DNA of 27,804 nt from an uncultured Collinsella sp. Its GTDB lineage: Bacteria > Actinomycetota > Coriobacteriia > Coriobacteriales > Coriobacteriaceae. A model generated the notes under the pieces. That model made no database searches and was not told the origin of the DNA. It worked only from the letters and a program-made list of their open reading frames with translations. The stretch's first letter is position 1. Each line of letters opens with the position of its first letter. Where the stretch lies: positions 1-27,804 of the forward strand of contig URSO01000026.1 of the NCBI GenBank assembly GCA_900550415.1, read 5' to 3'. A program made the translations under genes and the position numbers. Below, piece after piece: positions 16,325-23,700 of this stretch.

Positions 16325-18502
16325 ATGAACCTCCGCTCATCTCTTGCCTGCACCTCGAGCGATATCGCTCGCTGGGGACTGCGCTCCGTCCTCAAGCGCC
16401 AGGGTGGCGTACTCCCCGGCCGCATCGCCATGAAGATCGACCCCGAGCTGCTAAGCGACCTCGCGAGCCTGGTCGACCGCAGCGTGGTGATCACCGGCAC
16501 CAACGGTAAGACCACCACCTCCAACCTCATCGCCGACGCCGTTGCTGCCAGCGGTGCTACCGTGGTGTGCAACCGTGCCGGCAACAATATGGAGCCTGGT
16601 GTGGTGGGTGCCCTGCTCGAGGCCCGCGGCGGCCTTAAACACACCAGCAGAGGCAAGCGCGTGGGTGTTTTTGAATGCGATGAGCTCTACACCGTGCGCG
16701 TCCTGCCCAAGCTCAAGCCGACGTACTTTGTGCTGCTCAACCTGTTCCGCGACCAGCTAGACCGCTACGGCGAGATCGATCACACCCAGGAGGTCATCGC
16801 CCACGCGTTGGAGCTCTCGCCGACAACGACGCTTATCTATAACGCCGACGATCCGCTGTGTGCCGCGATCGCCGTGCGCGTTCCCAACGCGAGTATTGCC
16901 TTTGGCATCGACGGCGCCACCAACACCGAGTCTGACCGCATTAGCGACTCGCGCTTTTGCTCGCAGTGCAACGCGCCGCTGGAGTATGACTACGTGCAAT
17001 ACGGCCAGCTCGGCGCCTACCATTGCCCCTCGTGCGGTTGGGCCCGTCCTGCGCTTGTCCGTCGCGTGACGAGCGTGGAGCTCGGCTGCGACGGTTACGG
17101 CTTTGACCTGGTGTTTGGATCTGATTCCAGCACGCCAGCCGCGCACATCGCCACACGCTACAACGGCCTATACATGGTCTATAACGTTGCCGCCGCCTTC
17201 TTTGCCGCGCACGAGTTGGGCGTGGACACGGCGCTTCTACAGCCTACGCTCGATGCCTATGTGCCCGCCGGTGGTCGTATGGGGCGCTGGGATATCGCCG
17301 GCCGCACCGTCGAGGCCAACCTGGCCAAGAATCCCGTAGGCTTCGATCGACAAATCCAGTCCATCAAGACGGCAGACGGCAGACTCTGCGCTTTCTTCCT
17401 CAACGACAACGATGCCGACGGCCACGATGTATCGTGGATCTACGACGTCGACTTTGAGCGCATCGCCGACACGCCGGGTCTTGTCGCCTTTGCCGGAGGC
17501 ACGCGCGCGCACGACATGCAGGTGCGCCTCAAGTACGCCGGCATCGATGCCGCGATTATCTCGGACGTCGCGCAGGCAATTGGCGCCGTGGCAGACGAGG
17601 CCGCCGATGACACCTTCTACGCCGTCGCCAACTACACGGCCTTCCCGCCGCTGGTCAAAGAACTCGACGGACTGAAGGGCGCCACTTCCGACGCTGTTGC
17701 CGGGCGCGCCGTAGCCCGTGCCGACGGCAGCGCTCTTCCTGTCGGCATCGCACCAGTCGAGCTTTCGCGCCCGCTGCGCATCGTCTACCTGTATCCCGAT
17801 GCCCTTAACCTCTACGGCGACGGCGGCAATGTTATCGCGCTCGAGCGCCGCTGCGCCTGGCGCGGCATCCCCGTTCGCGTGGATGAGGTCCGCATGGGCG
17901 AGGTGCTCGATCTGCATGATGCCGATATCGTCATGATGGGTGGCGGCTCCGACCGCGACCAGCTAGCCGTGGCACACGAGCTGCTCGCCCAAAAAGACAA
18001 GGTCGCGGCCTATGTTGAGGATGGCGGCTCGCTGCTTGCCATCTGTGGCAGCTATCAGCTGCTCGGCCGTTCGTACTATATGGGCGAGGATCGCATCGAG
18101 GGTCTGGGGGTCATTGCCGCCGAGACCGTACGCGGCTCCGACCGCCTGATCGGCAACGTAGCCGTCAAAACCGACCTGGCACCTGAGCCCTTTGTGGGAT
18201 TCGAAAACCATGGCGGCCGCACGCTTTTGGACGCCGATGCCACGCCGCTCGGAACGTCCGTCGTCACGGGCACCGGCAACAACGGCGATGATGGCTTTGA
18301 GGGTCTCATCTACAAGGGCGTCATCGGCACGTACCTGCACGGACCGGCACTGCCCAAGAACCCCGAACTCGCCGACTGGCTCATTGCCCACGCCCTCGAG
18401 CGCCGCGGCGATGCGCAGGCCACAGCTCTGCTACCGCTCAAGCCCCTCGACGACACCTACGAGCACGCCGCTCACGATGCCGCCATGAAGCTCCTCCCCT
18501 AG
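16325..18502 (+). CDS. murT-gatD: MurT-GatD fusion, lipid II isoglutaminyl synthase
   Basis: 725 residues from the ATG at 16325 (AGGAA 7 bases upstream). The reaction is amidation of D-glutamate in the lipid II stem peptide to D-isoglutamine, normally by two proteins, MurT and GatD. Residues 1 to about 452 are MurT: the Mur-ligase ATP loop GTNGKTTT (58-65), NLFRDQLDRYGE (139-150), the MurT-specific Cys4 zinc ribbon (C212, C215, C234, C237), and HDVSWIYD with D368 in the DUF1727 domain. After a 30-residue linker, residues 484-690 are GatD: the YPDALNLYGDGGN start, nucleophile C574 in AICGSYQLLG, and H672 in GTYLHGPALPKN. A 35-residue tail follows. The domain order equals the usual murT-gatD gene order, and I see no internal stop or ribosome site at the linker. 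It works at the cytoplasmic face of the membrane. Confidence 0.93.
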   Translation: MNLRSSLACTSSDIARWGLRSVLKRQGGVLPGRIAMKIDPELLSDLASLVDRSVVITGTNGKTTTSNLIADAVAASGATVVCNRAGNNMEPGVVGALLEARGGLKHTSRGKRVGVFECDELYTVRVLPKLKPTYFVLLNLFRDQLDRYGEIDHTQEVIAHALELSPTTTLIYNADDPLCAAIAVRVPNASIAFGIDGATNTESDRISDSRFCSQCNAPLEYDYVQYGQLGAYHCPSCGWARPALVRRVTSVELGCDGYGFDLVFGSDSSTPAAHIATRYNGLYMVYNVAAAFFAAHELGVDTALLQPTLDAYVPAGGRMGRWDIAGRTVEANLAKNPVGFDRQIQSIKTADGRLCAFFLNDNDADGHDVSWIYDVDFERIADTPGLVAFAGGTRAHDMQVRLKYAGIDAAIISDVAQAIGAVADEAADDTFYAVANYTAFPPLVKELDGLKGATSDAVAGRAVARADGSALPVGIAPVELSRPLRIVYLYPDALNLYGDGGNVIALERRCAWRGIPVRVDEVRMGEVLDLHDADIVMMGGGSDRDQLAVAHELLAQKDKVAAYVEDGGSLLAICGSYQLLGRSYYMGEDRIEGLGVIAAETVRGSDRLIGNVAVKTDLAPEPFVGFENHGGRTLLDADATPLGTSVVTGTGNNGDDGFEGLIYKGVIGTYLHGPALPKNPELADWLIAHALERRGDAQATALLPLKPLDDTYEHAAHDAAMKLLP

Positions 18503-18506
18503 CACC

Positions 18507-18546
18507 CCACCACGACGAAAGAGACAGGCGCCTTTGTGGTGGTTTT
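18507..18546 (+). terminator. Rho-independent terminator of the murT-gatD operon
   Basis: Arms CCACCAC (18507-18513) and GTGGTGG (18536-18542), with a further AAAG/CTTT pairing inside, end in TTTT. It starts 5 bases after the stop codon. Confidence 0.7.
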
Positions 18547-18560
18547 GACCCGCCACGGTA

Positions 18561-18700
18561 GTTTGTCTCGATCTGTAACATCTAGACCGTTAAAAGTCGT
18601 TGTACTGTTACAGATTGAGACGTTCGTCCCGACACCCGTCGTTTGTCTCGATCTGTAACAGGTAGAGCCGATTTACCCACTCAGATGTTACAGATTGAGA
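18561..18700. repeat. Two 60-bp hairpin repeats with an exact 80-bp period
   Basis: Copy 1 is 18561-18620 and copy 2 is 18641-18700. In each, the left arm GTTTGTCTCGATCTGTAACA pairs with TGTTACAGATTGAGA over 15 bp with a single G-T wobble. The intervening 25 bases differ between copies, and a 20-base spacer separates the copies. Arms are identical between copies and loops are not, which suggests selection on, or recent copying of, the arms. A 16-bp near-identical direct repeat (18531-18546 and 18730-18745) brackets the pair. There are no coding frames here. Confidence 0.8.
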
Positions 18701-18782
18701 TATTTGAAAACCGGGATAGAGAGTCGGCTCCTGTGTGGTGGTTTTCCAGTTTGGCAACGATATACGCGCCGGCAAAAAAGTC

Positions 18783-18791
18783 TGCTATACT
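18783..18791 (+). promoter_or_regulatory. Extended -10 promoter of tRNA-Glu
   Basis: TGCTATACT, an extended -10 (TG-n-TATACT) at 18783-18791, lies 10 bp before the tRNA. No clear -35 box is found 16-19 bp upstream; the extended motif may compensate. Confidence 0.55.
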
Positions 18792-18801
18792 CTTTCCCGC
18801 T

Positions 18802-18878
18802 GTCCCCATCGTCTAGCGGCCAAGGACGCCACCCTTTCAAGGTGGATATCGCGGGTTCGAATCCCGCTGGGGGCACCA
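18802..18878 (+). tRNA. tRNA-Glu (anticodon TTC)
   Basis: A full cloverleaf can be drawn. The acceptor arms are GTCCCCA and TGGGGGC (one G-T). The anticodon stem is CCACC/GGTGG around the loop CTTTCAA, giving anticodon TTC, which reads GAA/GAG. The T stem is GCGGG/CCCGC around TTCGAAT. The CCA end is encoded (18876-18878). Confidence 0.96.
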
Positions 18879-18889
18879 CAGAATCTGAG

Positions 18890-18921
18890 AAGCCCGTTAC
18901 CAATTCGGTAGCGGGCTTTTT
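18890..18921 (+). terminator. Terminator of tRNA-Glu
   Basis: AGCCCG-T-TACC pairs with GGTA-GCGGGCT around AATTC and is followed by TTTTT, 12 bases after the tRNA end. Confidence 0.88.
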
Positions 18922-19078
18922 GCTACCCATACGCCGGGATTCGAACCCAACAGGGTGCGGAGCTGAGGAAACGCGCAAGCGTTTTCCAGCGCAGCACGCA
19001 AGGAGCGGAGCGACGCAGCGAAAGCGGGCGGCGCCAGCCGCACGCGGACATCCCGCTGGGGGCACCATTTAAATCGAG

Positions 19079-19112
19079 AAGCCCGTTGCCCTCGCGGTGA
19101 CGGGCTTTTTTC
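19079..19112 (+). terminator. Second copy of the tRNA terminator
   Basis: GCCCGTTGCC pairs imperfectly with GGTGACGGGC and runs into TTTTTT. It has no intact gene upstream; it belongs to the duplicated tRNA-end unit. Confidence 0.7.
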
Positions 19113-19172
19113 TGCCTCAACGCCGGGATTCAAACCCGACAGGGTGCGGATCCCGGCACCATCGCAAGGCCT

Positions 19173-19392
19173 GTGGGCAAAAAATGGCAAATATGAGTAC
19201 TGTTACCGATTTAGTAACAGCGAATTCGGCCTTTTAGATGGTGAATCAGATGTCAAATCAACGACCTAGTGCTCAGATTGGGCCCGACCTCAGCTATATA
19301 CCTGGACATATGTGGTCTAACTCGGCAAAAACTGCCATTTTGATATGGAACTAGTTTAGTGACAGTACTCATATTTGACGTTTTTTGCCCAC
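19173..19392. mobile_element. 220-bp MITE-like element with long imperfect terminal inverted repeats
   Basis: The left end (from 19173) starts GTGGGCAAAAAATGGCAAAT and continues ATGAGTACTGTTAC. The right end (to 19392), read as its complement, starts GTGGGCAAAAAACGTCAAAT and continues ATGAGTACTGTCAC. About 31 of the first 34 bases match. The interior is AT-richer than the neighbourhood and has no open frame of note. I see no clear target-site duplication, so insertion by transposition is not proven. Confidence 0.6.
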
Positions 19393-19456
19393 GACCCCTT
19401 ATTGCGTGGGCGAATCAGTTGCAAAGCGGGATCCAAAGCGTCCTTCGCAAACAAAT

Positions 19457-19487
19457 AGCCGGGGCCCGCGCGATGCGGACCCCGGCT
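19457..19487 (-). terminator. Probable terminator of the glutamine synthetase gene
   Basis: Arms AGCCGGGG (19457-19464) and CCCCGGCT (19480-19487), with extra GC pairing inside, lie 30 bp past the stop. On the minus strand they are followed by ATTTGTTTG, a modest T-rich tract. Confidence 0.7.
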
Positions 19488-19516
19488 CAATGCCGTGACG
19501 ATATGTCAGTTACGCC

Positions 19517-21604
19517 CTACACGTAGAACAGGATGTCGTCGTAGGTCGGGACCGGCCAGTAGTCGGCTGCCACGATCTCCTCCATGGCATCCACGGCGGC
19601 GCGCAGCGTATCCATAGCAGGAACGACCTCGTGCGCGTACACGTTGGCCTGCTCCTGGCCATCGAGAGCCTCGGCCTTCTGATGTACGGCGTCGAGCGCC
19701 TTGATGGAGTCGTTGATGGCGGTGATGCCGTTGCAGAGCTTGTTGAGCGTGTTCTGCTCGCACTGCATGGCGGCCTCAGCACCGGCGGCACGAATAGTCT
19801 CAAGGCCCTTAGCGACCTTGGTGGCATAGGCGGTAATGACCGGACGATAGGTACGACGCGCCTCGCGAACCATCGTGGTGGCCTCGATGTTCATGAGCTT
19901 GTTGTACTTCTCGAGCTTGCAGTCATAGCGGCACTGAGCCTCGGCCTTGGTCAGGACGCCCGTCTCCTCAAAGAGCGCGATAGCCTTATCGGAAACAAAG
20001 GCGGGAAGAGCGTCGGCCGTGGTCTTGTTGTTGGCAAGGCCGCGCTTCTCGGCCTCGATGGGCCACTCGTCGGAGTAACCGTCGCCGGAGAACAGGATGC
20101 GCTGGTGATCGGTCAGCACCTTCTTGCAGTACTCGAGCGCGGCGTCCTGGAACTTATCCTCGGGCGTACCCTCGAGTGCGTCGGCGAAGGACTTGAGCGA
20201 CTTGGCCACGGCGGCATCGAGCACCAGGTTGGAGTCGGAGACGTTCTGCTCGGAACCGCAGGCACGGAACTCGAACTTGTTGCCGGTGAAGGCAAACGGG
20301 GAGGTGCGGTTGCGGTCGGTGTTGTCCTGCATCAGCTTGGGCAGGGTATCGGCGCCCAGGTCGAGCACGCCGCGCGTGGCATGGACGGAAGCCTTGCCAT
20401 CGATGATCTTCTCGACGACCTCGGTAAGCTGGTCGCCCAGGAAGATGGACATAATCGCCGGAGGAGCCTCGTTGGCGCCCAGACGATGATCGTTGCCGGC
20501 CGAGGCAACGGAGGCACGCAGGAGCTCCTGATAGTTATCGACGGCCTCGATCACCGCGGTGAGGAAGACGATGAACTGCAGGTTGTCGAGCGGGGTGTCG
20601 CCCGGGTCGAGCAGGTTCTCGGACTCGGTGCCAAGCGACCAGTTGTTGTGCTTGCCCGAACCGTTGATGCCCTCAAAGGGCTTCTCGTGCAGCAGGCAGA
20701 CCAAGTCGTGACGGGAGGCGATGAGCTTCATCTTCTCCATCATGACCAGGTTCTGGTCGATGGCCTCGTTCACCTCGCCATAGACAGGAGCGAGCTCATG
20801 CTGGCAGGGAGCGACCTCGTTGTGCTTGGTCTTGGCAGGAATGCCAAGCGCCCACAGTTCATCGTCCAGGTCCTTCATATAGGCCGAGACGGTGGGGCGG
20901 ATAGCGCCAAAGTAGTGCTCCTCGAGCTCCTGGCCCTTGCAGGGAGCAGCGCCAAAGAGAGTGCGACCGGTGATGACCAGGTCCCTGCGCTTGCGGTAAG
21001 CGTCCTTCTTGATCAGGAAGTACTCCTGCTCATCGCCCACGGAAGGAACGACCTTCTTGGGGGTCTTGCCAAACAACGCCAAAACGCGCTTGGACTCACG
21101 CGAGAGCGCGGTCATGGAGCGCAGCAGCGGGGTCTTCTTGTCCAGGGCCTCGCCCGTGTAGGAGCAGAAAGCCGTGGGGATGCACAGGACATCGTCCTTA
21201 ATGAATGCGGGGCTGGTGGGATCCCAAGCGGTGTAGCCACGGGCCTCGAAGGTGGCACGCAGGCCGCCGTTGGGGAAGCTGGAGGCGTCCGGCTCGCCCT
21301 GGATGAGGTTCTTGCCCGTAAACTTGGTAATGGCGGTGCCGTCGTGGTTGGGCTCGAGGAAGCTGTCGTGCTTCTCGGAAGTAATGCCCGAAAGCGGCTG
21401 GAACCAGTGCGCGTAGTGCGTCGCGCCCTTGGAGATGGCCCAGACCTTCATGGCGTGGGCAACGGCGTTGGCCACATCCAGGTCGAGCGGCTCACCGTCC
21501 TCGAGGGTTGCAGCAAGGCGCTTCCAAATGTCCTTGGGGAGGTAGTCCTTCATGACTTCCTCAGAGAACACCATGGTCCCGAAGCGGTCAGTAAGTTCGG
21601 CCAT
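19517..21604 (-). CDS. glnN: Type III glutamine synthetase
   Basis: 695 residues, the size of the GSIII (GlnN) class rather than the 450-residue GSI. It makes glutamine from glutamate, ammonia and ATP in the cytoplasm. The ATG at 21604 has AAGGGAG 7 bases upstream and gives the class-typical start MAELTDRFGTMVFSE. HYAHWFQPLSG and FLEPNHDG lie in the first 115 residues. KHNEVAPCQHELAPVYGE near 260 and GINGSGKHNNWSLGTE near 313 hold glutamate and metal-binding residues. EFRACGS near 443 is the nucleotide-site segment. The C-terminal third is helical, as in other GSIII proteins. The upstream divergent gap of 426 bp contains a long hairpin. The enzyme makes the glutamine used by the GuaA- and GatD-type amidotransferases in this window. 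Confidence 0.95.
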   Translation of the reverse strand: MAELTDRFGTMVFSEEVMKDYLPKDIWKRLAATLEDGEPLDLDVANAVAHAMKVWAISKGATHYAHWFQPLSGITSEKHDSFLEPNHDGTAITKFTGKNLIQGEPDASSFPNGGLRATFEARGYTAWDPTSPAFIKDDVLCIPTAFCSYTGEALDKKTPLLRSMTALSRESKRVLALFGKTPKKVVPSVGDEQEYFLIKKDAYRKRRDLVITGRTLFGAAPCKGQELEEHYFGAIRPTVSAYMKDLDDELWALGIPAKTKHNEVAPCQHELAPVYGEVNEAIDQNLVMMEKMKLIASRHDLVCLLHEKPFEGINGSGKHNNWSLGTESENLLDPGDTPLDNLQFIVFLTAVIEAVDNYQELLRASVASAGNDHRLGANEAPPAIMSIFLGDQLTEVVEKIIDGKASVHATRGVLDLGADTLPKLMQDNTDRNRTSPFAFTGNKFEFRACGSEQNVSDSNLVLDAAVAKSLKSFADALEGTPEDKFQDAALEYCKKVLTDHQRILFSGDGYSDEWPIEAEKRGLANNKTTADALPAFVSDKAIALFEETGVLTKAEAQCRYDCKLEKYNKLMNIEATTMVREARRTYRPVITAYATKVAKGLETIRAAGAEAAMQCEQNTLNKLCNGITAINDSIKALDAVHQKAEALDGQEQANVYAHEVVPAMDTLRAAVDAMEEIVAADYWPVPTYDDILFYV

Positions 21605-22030
21605 ACGGAACTCCCTTCGTATCGGCACCGCGTGAGAAGCGGTGTTGATTACTAACGAACGAGTCATAGATTAGGCTCGTCGTGTTTCCGCAACATTACC
21701 GTTATGTTGCTGTCACGAAACCAATCAATGAGGTTACCGCATCGCGGCGGCGTTGCCGTCCTCAACAGCCAATCAACTGTATAAATTGCAGACCTCTCCC
21801 CATGGTTTAAGGGTAGTCAATTTGGGATGGGGCTCTATTAACTGGTATTTCGCATCAGATACCAGTCTTTATAGCCCCATCCTAGATTGACCGCTCTGCT
21901 ATAGGGAATGTCGATAGCAAGGCATCTTTGATTGGTATCCCCGAATAGCGAGTGAAACTCCACCGTGACACAGTGGTGCTGTAGAATCCTTACAACACAT
22001 CACACTATTACGTATCTAAAGGAGCACGAT
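21605..22030. other. 426-bp divergent gap between glutamine synthetase and metF
   Basis: It contains a 76-nt hairpin (21816-21891) and otherwise AT-richer sequence with no credible gene. TATAAA at 21784 and TAGAAT near 21983 could be -10 boxes, but I find no matching -35. No SAM, cobalamin or T-box riboswitch core is visible ahead of metF. Confidence 0.5.
21816..21891. repeat. 76-nt long hairpin in the glutamine synthetase/metF gap
   Basis: Three stacked perfect stems pair in register: GTCAAT (21816-21821) with ATTGAC (21886-21891), GGATGGGGC (21825-21833) with GCCCCATCC (21874-21882), and CTGGTAT (21842-21848) with ATACCAG (21859-21865). They are separated by small internal loops, with a 10-base apical loop. 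It has no T-run on either side, and no gene ends here, so it is not an ordinary terminator. Confidence 0.75.
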
Positions 22031-22903
22031 ATGCGCGTCGACGAGGTTTTTAAGCAGGCAGCATCCCAGGGCACCGCACCCGTTTCGTTTGAGATGTTCC
22101 CGCCCAAGGGCGAGCTGACCCTCGACACGGCTCGCGAAGTGGCAGGCAATCTGTGCAAGCTTTCGCCGAGCTTTGTCTCGGTCACCTGCTCTGCCGGCGG
22201 CTCGGGCAACGGCGCCACCACCGCCCCCATCGCGCATATGATTACGAGCGAATTCAATACGCCCTCGGTGGCGCACCTTACCTGCGTTGGCCGCACGCAT
22301 GCCGACATCGCCGCCAAGATCGACGAATACCGCTCCGCCGGCGTAGAAAATGTGCTGGCCCTGCGCGGTGATCTTCCTGCTGGCGCGACCGAGGACGACA
22401 AGCCCGCCTCGGACTACGCCTACGCCCGCGACCTCATCCCCGAGCTCGTCGACGCCGGCTTTTGCGTGGGCGCCGCGGCCTACCCCGAGGGCCACATTGC
22501 CTGTGAGGACCTCAACGCTTCGGTCGAATACCTCAAGCAAAAACAGGACGCCGGCGCGAGCTTCTTTGTGACGCAGCTCTTCTTTGACAACGAGTGCTTC
22601 TACCGCTTCCGCGAGCTTGCCGACAAGGCGGGCATCACGGTGCCCATCACCGCGGGCATCATGCCGTTTATGGGCAAGTCCCAGATCAGCCGCATGGTCT
22701 TTATGTGCGGCGCATCGCTGCCCTCCCCCGTCATCAAGATTCTCGCCAAGTACGAGAACGACCCCGAGAGCCTGCAGGCAGCCGGTGTAGATTATGCCGC
22801 CCGTCAGCTTTGCGACCTTAAGGAGCACGGTGCCGCCGGTCTGCACCTGTACACTATGAATCGTCCTGCGATCGCCGCGACCATTATGGAGCGCCTGGGG
22901 TAA
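22031..22903 (+). CDS. metF: Methylenetetrahydrofolate reductase
   Basis: 290 residues from the ATG at 22031 (AAAGGAG 6 bases upstream). It reduces 5,10-methylene-THF to 5-methyl-THF using FAD, supplying the methyl donor for MetH. SFEMFPPKG with E21 is the catalytic segment near the N-terminus (E28 in E. coli). VTCSAGGS, HLTCVGRT and LALRGDLP are the folate/FAD barrel motifs, and FVTQLFFDNECFYRF and PITAGIMPF follow. The length is that of the bacterial single-domain enzyme. The stop overlaps the next start by one base (TAATG), so it is translationally coupled to the reactivation protein. Confidence 0.96.
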   Translation: MRVDEVFKQAASQGTAPVSFEMFPPKGELTLDTAREVAGNLCKLSPSFVSVTCSAGGSGNGATTAPIAHMITSEFNTPSVAHLTCVGRTHADIAAKIDEYRSAGVENVLALRGDLPAGATEDDKPASDYAYARDLIPELVDAGFCVGAAAYPEGHIACEDLNASVEYLKQKQDAGASFFVTQLFFDNECFYRFRELADKAGITVPITAGIMPFMGKSQISRMVFMCGASLPSPVIKILAKYENDPESLQAAGVDYAARQLCDLKEHGAAGLHLYTMNRPAIAATIMERLG

Positions 22904-23691
22904 TGGAAAAACCGCACATCGATACAACCGCTGTCGAAGTGCCGGCCGACCTTGCGTCGCCGGCGCTTTACCGTGTCGATGCTGCGCACCATCCCCGTGT
23001 CGACCGTGCCGAGATGCTGCGGTATCTGGGCTACGGCGGCCAGCAGATTGAGCCCGAGCTGTCACGACGTATTGAGCTTGTGGTCGAGCGCCTTGAGCTG
23101 GACATTGAGCCCCGCGGCGTGCGGCGCGTGTTTACCGTCGATGCCACGGGCGTGGACGAGCAGGGAGAGCCTTGCATCCGTCTGGTTGGCACCAACGTTG
23201 AGCTGCGCGGTCGCGACATCTATCGACATCTCAAGGACGCCCGCATGGCCGCGCTCATGGCATGCACCCTCGGCATGGACGCCGAGCGTCGTCTGCGCAC
23301 CACGGGAGCTCAGCAGCCCCTAGAGGGAGCCGTGCTCGACGCCGCATGCTCTGCCTATGTAGAAGCCGCCGTTGAGCAAATGGACCAGCAGGTCAAGACG
23401 GACGCCGCCGTTCATGGGCTCGCCGGCAACTGGCGCTTTAGTCCCGGCTATGGCGACTGCCCGCTCTCGGCCCAGCGCTCGATCGTGAATGCGCTCAACG
23501 CCACGCGGCTCATCGGGCTTACCGTCACGCCCACCAGCCTGCTCATGCCCACCAAGAGCGTGACCGCGGTGATTGGTCTGTTTGACGGCGAAGTCCACGA
23601 CGCCCAGAGCCGCCCCACCTGCAATATCTGCCGCATGCGCGAGCACTGTCGCTTCCGTGCCGCCCACACCACCTGCTATTCCAGCCATTAG
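22903..23691 (+). CDS. Stand-alone methionine synthase reactivation (activation-domain) protein
   Basis: 262 residues. The segment WRFSPGYGDCPLSAQRSIVNALNATRLIGLTVTPTSLLMPTKSVTAVIGLF (about 180-230) matches the core of the C-terminal AdoMet-binding activation domain of MetH (Met_synt_B12). In E. coli this domain re-methylates oxidised cob(II)alamin with SAM and an electron donor. The adjacent MetH lacks it, so this protein should supply it in trans. The C-terminus carries C240-x2-C243-x5-C249-x8-C258, a possible 4Fe-4S site that could bring the electron; E. coli MetH has nothing like it there. It overlaps metF by one base and ends 9 bp before metH. Confidence 0.85.
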   Translation: MEKPHIDTTAVEVPADLASPALYRVDAAHHPRVDRAEMLRYLGYGGQQIEPELSRRIELVVERLELDIEPRGVRRVFTVDATGVDEQGEPCIRLVGTNVELRGRDIYRHLKDARMAALMACTLGMDAERRLRTTGAQQPLEGAVLDAACSAYVEAAVEQMDQQVKTDAAVHGLAGNWRFSPGYGDCPLSAQRSIVNALNATRLIGLTVTPTSLLMPTKSVTAVIGLFDGEVHDAQSRPTCNICRMREHCRFRAAHTTCYSSH

Positions 23692-23700
23692 GAGCCCTCG

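Larger units (their letters stand above)
18861..19151. repeat. Direct repeat of tRNA 3' end plus terminator, 189-bp period
   Basis: Unit A (18861-18962) begins with the last 18 bases of tRNA-Glu, ATCCCGCTGGGGGCACCA, and runs through the terminator into CGCCGGGATTCGAACCC and ACAGGGTGCGGA. Unit B (19050-19151) repeats all these landmarks 189 bp downstream: the same 18 bases at 19050-19067, a second terminator, then CGCCGGGATTCAAACCC and ACAGGGTGCGGA. Between them is an 88-bp GC-rich insert with a GGAAACGC/GCGTTTTCC hairpin. The GGGATTCGAACCC words are complements of a tRNA T arm. It looks like the remains of a tRNA-targeted integration or a collapsed tRNA duplication. Confidence 0.75.

Noticed and set aside
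18561..18700. CRISPR array
   Set aside because: There are only two units, each an inverted repeat of 60 bp, with no short direct repeat and unique spacer pattern and no cas genes.
18688..19190. Short protein genes over and after the tRNA on both strands
   Set aside because: They run through the tRNA, terminators and duplicated tRNA end, have no ribosome sites, and read as low-complexity Arg/Pro/Ser sequence.
18802..19392. Prophage or integrative element at tRNA-Glu
   Set aside because: The duplicated tRNA end is only 189 bp away, and no integrase or mobile gene lies nearby; at most a remnant is present.
21892..22030. SAM, cobalamin or T-box riboswitch ahead of the methionine operon
   Set aside because: I looked for the conserved cores and saw none, and no terminator or anti-terminator precedes metF.
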